From Bacteroidales bacterium UBA6248 (GTDB lineage: Bacteria > Bacteroidota > Bacteroidia > Bacteroidales > Lentimicrobiaceae), in the NCBI GenBank assembly GCA_002441345.1, contig DJVU01000006.1, positions 1 to 59,445 of the forward strand: a DNA stretch of 59,445 bases. The letters are read 5' to 3'. Of the stretch, positions 8,174-15,336 are shown in pieces. Under the pieces are notes generated by a model, which worked only from the letters and a program-made list of their open reading frames with translations, ran no database searches and had not been told where the DNA came from. The position numbers were made by a program, and so were the translations under genes. Each line of letters opens with the position of its first letter. The stretch's first letter is position 1.

Positions 8174-9682
8174 TCAGAGATCCATGCCGAGTATTTCTTC
8201 CACATACTTACGGTCGTTTGAAAGCCGGGGCACTTTGTACTGTCCCCCGAGCCGGTCTCTCAGCTTAAGCCACTTGTAGAAAGTACCCTGAGGCATAATT
8301 CGTATTTGCGGAGGGCCCAGCACCATATTCTGATACCGCTTGGCTTCGTAATCGGAGTTCAGCGATTTCAGTGCGGTATCGAAAACCTCCGTAAAGTAGT
8401 TGAGGTCGGCAGGCGGGTTGTCGAATTCGATAAGCCATTCGTGCGCACCGCTGTTGTTGTCGCCGAAATATACCGGAGCAGCGGTAAATTCATTCAAGGT
8501 AGCTCCCGTTTTTGCACAGGCACAGTCGAGTGCCTTCTGGGCATTGTCGACGATCAGCTCCTCGCCAAAGGCATTGATAAAGTTTTTCGTCCGCCCCGTT
8601 ATCCGTATTCTGTAAGGGCTGGTGGATGTAAATACTACCGTATCTCCGATGCGGTAACGCCACAGACCCGAGTTGGTGCTGATGATTATGGCGTAGTTCA
8701 CGTTGGGCTTCACCTCATAAAGAGGAATCACCGCTCCGCCGTCTTCGCCGTTTTCTGTAACCGGTATAAACTCATAGAATATCCCATAATCGAGCATCAG
8801 CAGCATGTCTTCGGCCCCGGAACGGTCCTGGATGCCAAAAAAGCCTTCGCTTGCATTGTAGGTTTCATAGTAGTTTACCTCACCTGAAATGAGTTTTCTG
8901 AACTGCGGACGGTATGGCACAAAGCTCACCCCTCCATGTATAAAAAGCTCAAAATTTGGCCATACCTCCCGGATGTCTTTCTTGCCCGTCATTTCCAGTA
9001 TACGTTTCAGCAGAACCAGTGTCCAGGAAGGCACCCCGGTAATATTGGTGACATTTTCGCGACTGGTGATCGCGGCAATTTTTTCGATTTTGCTCTCCCA
9101 TTCACTCATCAGAGCAACCGACAGATCAGGGGTGCGCATCAGCTCAATCCAGGCGGGAAGGTTTTCCATCAGTATGGCCGATACGTCTCCTACATAACTT
9201 CCTGCCTCCGGATTATCGGGAAAATGCGACCCGCCCATTCCCAGCAGCTTGCCGGTAAATATCTGTGTATCGGGGTGATTGTTGCAATAAATGGAAATCA
9301 GATCTTTGCCTCCTTTGAAATGGCATTCCTCCAGGGCTTCCTGGCTAACGGGGATGTACTTGCTTTTGTCGCTGGTAGTACCCGAAGATTTGGCGAACCA
9401 CCGGATCTCCGAATTCCACAGCAGATTCTGTTCGCCGTTTCTGAGCCGGTCGATGTAAGGTTTCAGATCTTCGTAATCGCTCACCGGCACCCTGGCGGCA
9501 AAGTCGCGGTGATTTATAATGCCTGCATAATCGTATTTTTTGCCCCATTCCGTATTCCGGGCCGAATTGATCAGACTCCTGAACCACTCGCTCTGCACAT
9601 CGTGCGGATATTTCATGAAAAGCTCAATCTGATGCATGCGCTTCTTCATGAACCACGAAATCACTGAATTTATAAAGGGCAT
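8174..9682 (-). CDS. GH3 (auxin-responsive promoter) family acyl-adenylating protein
   Basis: The product belongs to the GH3 family named after plant enzymes that adenylate a carboxylic acid and join it to an amino acid. Visible matches are WFAKSSGTTSDKSKYIPVS (the ATP-binding loop), GMGGSHF, YNASEGFFGIQ, LWRYRIGDTVVF and GRTKNFINAFGEELI. The length is 502 residues. Bacteroidota often carry one copy, usually of unknown substrate. A consensus -7 promoter (TATTTTTG, 9703-9710) lies just upstream, so this is probably the first gene of the dNK-kdsB run. The family is certain; the reaction here is inferred. Confidence 0.88.
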   Translation of the reverse strand: MPFINSVISWFMKKRMHQIELFMKYPHDVQSEWFRSLINSARNTEWGKKYDYAGIINHRDFAARVPVSDYEDLKPYIDRLRNGEQNLLWNSEIRWFAKSSGTTSDKSKYIPVSQEALEECHFKGGKDLISIYCNNHPDTQIFTGKLLGMGGSHFPDNPEAGSYVGDVSAILMENLPAWIELMRTPDLSVALMSEWESKIEKIAAITSRENVTNITGVPSWTLVLLKRILEMTGKKDIREVWPNFELFIHGGVSFVPYRPQFRKLISGEVNYYETYNASEGFFGIQDRSGAEDMLLMLDYGIFYEFIPVTENGEDGGAVIPLYEVKPNVNYAIIISTNSGLWRYRIGDTVVFTSTSPYRIRITGRTKNFINAFGEELIVDNAQKALDCACAKTGATLNEFTAAPVYFGDNNSGAHEWLIEFDNPPADLNYFTEVFDTALKSLNSDYEAKRYQNMVLGPPQIRIMPQGTFYKWLKLRDRLGGQYKVPRLSNDRKYVEEILGMDL

Positions 9683-9702
9683 ATAGGCTTGTATGAGATT
9701 GA

Positions 9703-9710
9703 CAAAAATA
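9703..9710 (-). promoter_or_regulatory. Promoter -7 element for the GH3-type gene
   Basis: TATTTTTG on the minus strand matches the Bacteroidota TAnnTTTG element. It leaves a leader of roughly 15 bases before the ATG at 9682. No clear -33 element was seen. Confidence 0.55.
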
Positions 9711-9840
9711 AAGGTTTATTCCGGAATCCTTCCGTTAATTGCATCCCGAATTGCAACGATAAGGTCATTTTTTTGTCATGTCGCTTTGCCTGCCATTCTT
9801 TTATTTCTAATCCCTGCCCCGGTTTTGGAATATATGCCCG

Positions 9841-9848
9841 TATATTTG
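9841..9848 (+). promoter_or_regulatory. Promoter -7 element for ispE
   Basis: TATATTTG matches TAnnTTTG and lies 24 bases before the ATG at 9873. It supports that start and rules out longer in-frame starts further upstream, which would lie before the promoter. Confidence 0.65.
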
Positions 9849-9872
9849 CATTCTGGTACTCAGCATCGGATT

Positions 9873-10688
9873 ATGATCGTATTTCCACATGCAAAAATCA
9901 ATCTGGGATTAAAGGTTGTCGGCCGAAGAAATGACGGCTTTCACGATATCTCCTCAATCCTTTTTCCCATCGGTCTTGCCGATGCGCTGGAGATCGTACC
10001 CGCTACCGATGCCAATACGGTATTTACCGCTTCCGGACTTCCTGTAGCCGCAGAAGCTGAAGATAATCTCTGTATGAGAGCATACCGGCTGATGCAGAAG
10101 AAGTATGACCTTCCTCCCGTCCTGATTCATTTGCATAAGGAGATTCCGTCGGGTGCCGGACTGGGCGGCGGCTCATCGGATGCTGCCTTTACCCTCAAAT
10201 TGCTAAACCGGCTTTTTGAAACCGGTGCCGGTGTACCGGAACTGCACGCCATGGCGGCACAGCTCGGTAGCGATTGTCCGTTTTTCATCGGCAAAGAACC
10301 GGCTTTGGCAACGGGAAGGGGAGAGGTGCTTACTCCCGTTAACCGGATGCTTAAAAATTACTTTCTGCTGCTGGTAAAGCCTGGTGTGGAAGTTTCAACT
10401 GCAGCTGCCTACGGTATGGTATCCTGCTCTGGTTCCGGACTACCGGATCCTTTCGCACTGCCAGGCGACATCAGGGAATGGCAGAATCTGCTGGTCAACG
10501 ATTTTGAGAAGCCCATTTTTCAGGCATTTCCGGTAATCGGACAAATTAAACGGAAGCTCACCGAAATGGGTGCAGCTTTCGCTTCCATGAGCGGCAGCGG
10601 TTCTTCGGTGTTCGGACTGTTTGAGCAGGCTCCGGTTTATAAGCCGGGCGATTTTGAAGGGATGTTTGTCTGGAGCGAACGCCTGTAG
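9873..10688 (+). CDS. ispE: 4-diphosphocytidyl-2-C-methyl-D-erythritol kinase
   Basis: IspE phosphorylates CDP-methylerythritol in the MEP route to isoprenoids. From the ATG at 9873 the protein is 271 residues. The substrate-binding KINLGL begins at K8, the GHMP-kinase ATP loop GLGGGSSDAA is at 96-105, D134 in GSDCPFF is the likely catalytic acid, and MSGSGSSVFG is the third motif. The frame is open 60 codons further upstream, but the promoter element at 9841 and the family length favour the ATG at 9873. It is divergent from the GH3-type gene and converges on yebC. Confidence 0.95.
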   Translation: MIVFPHAKINLGLKVVGRRNDGFHDISSILFPIGLADALEIVPATDANTVFTASGLPVAAEAEDNLCMRAYRLMQKKYDLPPVLIHLHKEIPSGAGLGGGSSDAAFTLKLLNRLFETGAGVPELHAMAAQLGSDCPFFIGKEPALATGRGEVLTPVNRMLKNYFLLLVKPGVEVSTAAAYGMVSCSGSGLPDPFALPGDIREWQNLLVNDFEKPIFQAFPVIGQIKRKLTEMGAAFASMSGSGSSVFGLFEQAPVYKPGDFEGMFVWSERL

Positions 10689-10741
10689 AAGAGTACGCCC
10701 GTTTTCCCGGCAAACGGTTTTACCACCTTTTCAGGACTGGC

Positions 10742-11452
10742 TTACCGCATGTTGTGAAATACATTGATAATGTCGTCGTCGTCGTCCATGCGCTCCAGCA
10801 TTTTCTCCACATCGGCCTGCTCCTCCGGCGTGAGTGTTTTTACTTCGTTGGGAATGCGCTCAAAAGCAAACGATTTGATTTCGAAGTGGTTCTCTTCCAG
10901 ATATTTTTGTATGGGGCCGAAGGAAGTGAATTCAGCATAGATCATAATTTCGCCCTCATCCACAAAGATCTCTTCCAGGCCGTAATCAATCAGTTCAAGT
11001 TCAAGTTCTTCCAGTACAACGCCTTCCTTGAGGCCAACCTTGAATGAGCATTTTCGTTCAAACAGGAAATCCAGCATTCCCATGGTTCCCAGGCTGCCGC
11101 CGTTGCGTGTAAAGTAGCTTCTGACATTGCCAACGGTACGGGTAGGGTTGTCGGTGGCCGTTTCCACTACCACGGCAATGCCGTGCGGGGCATATCCTTC
11201 GTAAACCACCTCCCTGTAATCGGCAGAATCTTTTGAAACCGCCCGTTTTATGGCACGTTCCACATTATCCTTGGGCATGTTTTCATTCTTGGCATTCTGA
11301 ATGAGCAGCCTGAGCCTGGGGTTCATCGCCGGATCGGGTCCTCCTGCTTTTACAGCCATTTCAATGTCTTTTCCCAGGCGGGTAAATACCCTTGCCATGT
11401 TGCCCCAGCGTTTCATTTTCCTGGCTTTGCGAAATTCAAATGCTCTTCCCAT
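10742..11452 (-). CDS. yebC: YebC/PmpR/TACO1 family protein
   Basis: YebC-family proteins bind DNA or the ribosome; recent work ties several members to translation of difficult proline-rich stretches, while others act as transcription regulators. The signature start MGRAFEFRKARKMKRWGNMA is the Bacteroidota form of the family N-terminus. NARLRLLIQNAKNENMPKDNVERA is replaced here by the close PRLRLLIQNAKNENMP. YEGYAPHG and ETATDNPTRTVGNVR are intact. The length of 236 residues is normal. A consensus -7 element at 11489-11496 sits just upstream and the gene appears to be a single unit. The family is secure; the exact role is not. Confidence 0.93.
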   Translation of the reverse strand: MGRAFEFRKARKMKRWGNMARVFTRLGKDIEMAVKAGGPDPAMNPRLRLLIQNAKNENMPKDNVERAIKRAVSKDSADYREVVYEGYAPHGIAVVVETATDNPTRTVGNVRSYFTRNGGSLGTMGMLDFLFERKCSFKVGLKEGVVLEELELELIDYGLEEIFVDEGEIMIYAEFTSFGPIQKYLEENHFEIKSFAFERIPNEVKTLTPEEQADVEKMLERMDDDDDIINVFHNMR

Positions 11453-11488
11453 AAGGATACAGTTTAAATGCTTTTTTTAACGTGGGTG

Positions 11489-11496
11489 CAAATTTA
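11489..11496 (-). promoter_or_regulatory. Promoter -7 element for yebC
   Basis: TAAATTTG on the minus strand matches TAnnTTTG, about 36 bases before the yebC start codon. Confidence 0.6.
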
Positions 11497-11653
11497 ACGG
11501 ATTCTGAAAATTTACAGCCGTTTTTTTCGATGATTCCCATGTTTGGCTTTTGCCTCCTTCCGGAGATATGTTTGTTTAACTAAAGTCCTCAGCCTGATAA
11601 TTTAAACAGTTTCTAAACTGTGTTTGATAAGTTCCGGAATCTAATTACTCTTC

Positions 11654-11661
11654 TATCTTTG
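11654..11661 (+). promoter_or_regulatory. Promoter -7 element for the M20D gene
   Basis: TATCTTTG matches TAnnTTTG. The ATG at 11678 lies 16 bases after it. A nearer ATG at 11668 is out of frame. Confidence 0.65.
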
Positions 11662-11677
11662 CCAAAAATGCCTCACA

Positions 11678-12814
11678 ATGATTACCCTGCTTGAATTCAG
11701 ACATGAACTGCACAGGCATCCCGAATTGTCGGGGCGGGAGAAGATGACTGCCCGGCGTATTCGTGAGATTCTCGAAGGTACGATGCCCGATTTACTGGTT
11801 TCCGGTGTGGGAGGTCACGGAGTGGTGGCAGTGTTCGATTCGGGAAATCAGGGGCCTGTGGTTCTTTTCCGGGCCGATATGGATGCGCTGCCTATCCGGG
11901 AGAAAGCAGACTTTCCGCATGCATCGGTAAATCCCGGAGTGTCGCACAAGTGCGGACATGACGGCCACACCGCCATACTTGCCGGTTTTGCGGAATACGT
12001 TTCACAAAGCCGGCCGAAACGCGGCAAACTGATCCTGGTTTTTCAACCGGCCGAAGAAACAGGCCGGGGCGCCAAAGCCATGCTTAAACACCGGGTGATG
12101 AAAACGCTGAAGCCCGATTATTCGTTTGCACTGCATAACCTGCCCGGGTATCCGCAGGATTCTGTGGTGGTGCGTACCGGTACCTTTGCCGCAGCTTCCA
12201 AAGGGATGGTAATACGTCTTAAAGGAAAGACGTCGCATGCCTCGGAACCAGAAAAAGGCAAAAGCCCGGCTTCGGTAATGGCCGGTCTTATGGTTGATCT
12301 GCCCCGCCTTTCGGGAAATGGGAATACCGGGGATTACGATGATTACGTTTTGCTGACACTTATTCACGGCAATCTCGGAACGCCTGCTTTCGGAACAAGC
12401 CCGGGCGATGCGGTACTTATGGTTACCCTCAGGGCATACCTTGATGCGGATATGGAGAAACTGACCGCCAGCGCCACAGCACTAGTAAAAAGCCGGTCCG
12501 AGACCGCCGGCCTTACATACGATATCGATTTTCAGGAGGAGTTCCCGGCCTCGGTGAATCATCCCGAAGCTGTGGAGCTGATAACCGCAACGTGCAAAAA
12601 GCTCGACCTTTCTGTGGTGGAAGCGGTGTTGCCCTTCCGCTGGTCCGAAGATTTCGCGCACTTCACGGCCATCAGCCGTTCCGCACTTTTCGGACTGGGT
12701 GCCGGGGAAAATCATCCCGCGCTGCATCATCCCGATTACGACTTTCCCGATCGTTTGCTGGAACGGGGCGTTCAAATATGGAAATCGCTGTACCACCAGC
12801 TCCTTGATGGATAA
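11678..12814 (+). CDS. M20D family amidohydrolase (HipO/IAA-amino acid hydrolase type)
   Basis: The family hydrolyses amide bonds of N-acyl amino acids or similar small molecules with a two-metal centre. Metal-site and catalytic motifs are HRHPELSG at 12-19, CGHDGH at 92-97 (C92, H94), PAEETGRGA with E126 and E127, and H153 in ALHN. The C-terminal GENHPALHHPDYDF supplies the last histidine ligand. The length of 378 residues is normal. The protein has no signal peptide, so it acts in the cytoplasm. It stands alone with its own promoter and converges on the MCE gene. The natural substrate cannot be told from sequence. Confidence 0.9.
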   Translation: MITLLEFRHELHRHPELSGREKMTARRIREILEGTMPDLLVSGVGGHGVVAVFDSGNQGPVVLFRADMDALPIREKADFPHASVNPGVSHKCGHDGHTAILAGFAEYVSQSRPKRGKLILVFQPAEETGRGAKAMLKHRVMKTLKPDYSFALHNLPGYPQDSVVVRTGTFAAASKGMVIRLKGKTSHASEPEKGKSPASVMAGLMVDLPRLSGNGNTGDYDDYVLLTLIHGNLGTPAFGTSPGDAVLMVTLRAYLDADMEKLTASATALVKSRSETAGLTYDIDFQEEFPASVNHPEAVELITATCKKLDLSVVEAVLPFRWSEDFAHFTAISRSALFGLGAGENHPALHHPDYDFPDRLLERGVQIWKSLYHQLLDG

Positions 12815-12853
12815 TGTCAGGGCTGTTCTTTACGGAGATAAGCTCCGCGTAAT

Positions 12854-13858
12854 TTATTCTTGTCCTTCCGGGGCCTGGTAGGGATTTTTTTTTGGATTGC
12901 GCCCGAATACGGAGACATGAACATAACGGGAAGGATTCAGACGCATGTCTTCGAGCAACAGTTTCAGTTCTTTGGCTGAAGCCTCCAGGTCGTTGTATAT
13001 CTTGTCGTTGTTCACAAGCTGTCCGATAGAGCCCTGCCCGCTCTCGATCCTGCTGACCACAGCTTCCAGTCCGGCAACCGAACGCGACAGGTTGTTCATG
13101 GTGGCCGAAAGGTTGGCGCGTGCAATGGTGTCGGTAATGCGGGTGATATTGGCCATGGAACGGTTGATGTTGTCGCCGTTGCTCTTCAGATTGGCAGTAA
13201 TGGCTTCAACATTGGCTATGATCCTGGAAAGGCGGACTTTCTGGCTATCCACAAGGGTATCCACGGTAAGGGTGGCATTCTCGAGGTTTGCCATGGTATT
13301 GCGCAGGCTTTGAACAGTGGAGGTAAGGTTTTCCTGTGTTTGTTCGTTAAAAATTTCACTCAGGATATTCAGAACGGTATCGAATGAGGTTATGAGGTTT
13401 TCGGTTTTAGCCATGATGGGCGCAACCATGTCGTTGACTTCATCCTGAAGGCTTTGCTGCATCTGAGCAGCAAGCGTGTCGCCCGATTCGGCCATAACCG
13501 GTGAATCGCCGGGTATAATCTGAATCATCCGGGATCCGAGCAGGTCGGAACTGAAAATCCGGGCAACGGAATTGGAAGGGATGTCAATAGGGTTTGACAT
13601 ATACAGCTCAACGATCACCTTTCCGGGCTTTGTGGGATGAAAGAACATCCGGCTTACCTGCCCCACCTGAAGTCCGTTGATGGTGATGGAATTGGCGGTC
13701 ATAAGCCCTGCCACATTGTCGTAAACCGCATAAAAGGTGCGCTGGCGCTTAAATACATCTTTGCCTTTCAGGAAGTTAAAACTCCAGAAAAAGGCTCCGA
13801 GGGTTATCAGAGTGAGTAATCCCACCCTTACTTCACGTGAAAGTTTAATACGTTTCAT
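12854..13858 (-). CDS. MCE/MlaD family lipid-transport protein
   Basis: MlaD-like proteins are anchored in the inner membrane and carry lipids through the periplasm. The product has a short cytoplasmic start, a membrane span at about residues 12-30, an MCE domain at about 35-115 (FYAVYDNVAGLMTANSITINGLQVGQV), then a long helical region of repeated Ser/Thr-rich heptad-like stretches to about 310. The last part (DLEASAKELKLLLEDMRLNPSRYVHVSVFG) is typical of the Bacteroidota form. It lies 130 bases after the amidase gene on the same strand and near the LptD-like gene, a grouping of envelope genes. The matching Mla ATPase and permease are not in the window. Confidence 0.9.
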   Translation of the reverse strand: MKRIKLSREVRVGLLTLITLGAFFWSFNFLKGKDVFKRQRTFYAVYDNVAGLMTANSITINGLQVGQVSRMFFHPTKPGKVIVELYMSNPIDIPSNSVARIFSSDLLGSRMIQIIPGDSPVMAESGDTLAAQMQQSLQDEVNDMVAPIMAKTENLITSFDTVLNILSEIFNEQTQENLTSTVQSLRNTMANLENATLTVDTLVDSQKVRLSRIIANVEAITANLKSNGDNINRSMANITRITDTIARANLSATMNNLSRSVAGLEAVVSRIESGQGSIGQLVNNDKIYNDLEASAKELKLLLEDMRLNPSRYVHVSVFGRNPKKNPYQAPEGQE

Positions 13859-13988
13859 TTTCAGTTTTCTGGTACCGTAATTATTCCGGATTGTTTTTTG
13901 TACCCGTATTCTGCAGTTCCGTTTTGCAGGTTTACCCGGCAGGGAGTTTGCGCAACAATGGTTACAGGTCTTTCCAGTGCAAAGATAA

Positions 13989-15155
13989 TTAGTTTTTAAT
14001 CAGGCGTCGGGCATCATCCATGCTTATTCGCTCGCCGTTGAGAAAGGCGATGATAAAAGCATCCCTGTACCCTTTGCGCTGCATGTCTGTTTTAATCTGC
14101 TGAGCTTCCGCTTCGGTACGTACATTGCCGGCTGTGTATTTAAACATCCCCTGATGCCTGTAATAGCCTGCATCCGGAACGCCTTTCAGCTCCGGTGCAT
14201 CGTCTCTGAGGCGGGTATCCGACATAAGAAACTGCACTTTAAACACCGGGAGATTGTCGGCAACCGGTGCAACAACGGTTCCGGAGCCTGTCGCTGTGGC
14301 TGGTTTTTCACCTGCATCCGTCGTGTCCGGATCCGGATCCGGATCCGGTGATTCAGTTGCCGGTTCATACTTTGTAAGCGGTGTTTTTTCGATGGTGTTT
14401 TTATAGTCTCTAACAGCTCTGTAGATAGCCTGAGCAATTTTATTCTGTCCGCTTTCCGAAGCCAGCAGTTTCTCTTCCTGTGCATTACTTATAAATCCGG
14501 CTTCAATCAGTACCGATGGCATGGTGGTTTTGTACAATACCAGGAATCCAGCCTGCTTCACGCCACGGTCGTGCAGTTTAACGTGATCCCGGAAATGCCC
14601 CTGAACCCTGGATGCAAGTTCCAGCCCCTGGTCAAGAAATGCATTCTGCAGCATAGAAAAGAAGATATACCCCTCGGGGGAGCGGGGATCAAAACCCTCG
14701 TACTGCACATGGTAATCTTCCTCAAGCAGGATGGATGCATTTTCGAGCTGGGCTACCGCCAGATTGGCCTCCGTGCGGTGAAGCCCCATAACATAGGTTT
14801 CGGATCCGTAAGGAGATGTGGACTTGTTGGCATTGCAGTGTATGGAAATAAACAGGTCTGCTTTTGCTTCGTTGGCAATTTTTGCACGGCGGAATAACTC
14901 CACAAAAACATCGGTTTTGCGGGTATATATTACCTCCACATCCTTCAGGTTCTGCCTGATAAGTTCTCCCGTCTTCAGAGCAATGGCAAGGGTTATATCC
15001 TTTTCTTTGGAAAACTTCCCAACCGCTCCCGGATCGTGTCCGCCATGCCCCGCATCCAGCACCACACGCTGAACTTTTTGTGCCGATACATCCGTGCATG
15101 CGACGAAAACCCCTGTAAACAGAATAAAAATTAAGATTATACGTTTTAACGCCAT
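13989..15155 (-). CDS. N-acetylmuramoyl-L-alanine amidase (Amidase_3) with C-terminal SPOR-like domain
   Basis: The enzyme cuts the bond between muramic acid and the peptide stem in peptidoglycan. The zinc-site motifs are DAGHGGHDPGAVG, FISIHCNAN and VLIEAGFISN. A signal peptide precedes them. An acidic Asp-Pro linker encoded by a TCCGGA repeat joins the catalytic part to a C-terminal region (FKYTAGNVRTEAEAQQIKTDMQRKGYRDAFIIAF) that looks like a SPOR domain, which would target the enzyme to the division site. The ATG at 15155 puts a normal hydrophobic signal at the start; an in-frame ATG at 15188 would add 11 residues. It is followed by the MCE gene and is divergent from the LptD-like gene. 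Confidence 0.9.
   Translation of the reverse strand: MALKRIILIFILFTGVFVACTDVSAQKVQRVVLDAGHGGHDPGAVGKFSKEKDITLAIALKTGELIRQNLKDVEVIYTRKTDVFVELFRRAKIANEAKADLFISIHCNANKSTSPYGSETYVMGLHRTEANLAVAQLENASILLEEDYHVQYEGFDPRSPEGYIFFSMLQNAFLDQGLELASRVQGHFRDHVKLHDRGVKQAGFLVLYKTTMPSVLIEAGFISNAQEEKLLASESGQNKIAQAIYRAVRDYKNTIEKTPLTKYEPATESPDPDPDPDTTDAGEKPATATGSGTVVAPVADNLPVFKVQFLMSDTRLRDDAPELKGVPDAGYYRHQGMFKYTAGNVRTEAEAQQIKTDMQRKGYRDAFIIAFLNGERISMDDARRLIKN
14326..14348. repeat. TCCGGA hexamer repeat in the amidase linker
   Basis: Nearly four tandem copies of TCCGGA encode the alternating Asp-Pro linker between the amidase and SPOR-like parts. The unit is a multiple of three, so slippage would change linker length without breaking the frame. 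Confidence 0.8.
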
Positions 15156-15336
15156 CACTATTTTCGTTAGTTTTGAGCCCCGTTTCAACAGGCTGTGTTT
15201 GAAATAGAAACTGGCTGCATCCGGTTAAGTATGAATGGATTAATCAGGCAATTTAATCGTGCTCTTCCATACAAAACATTTCCGGAAGCGGAATATTGTG
15301 GCAAATGTCCATATTTATCACACAAATTTAGCATAA

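Noticed and set aside
8306..9667. Long plus-strand open frames opposite the GH3-type gene
   Set aside because: They are mirror frames of a well-supported gene, with no family motifs, signal peptide or promoter.
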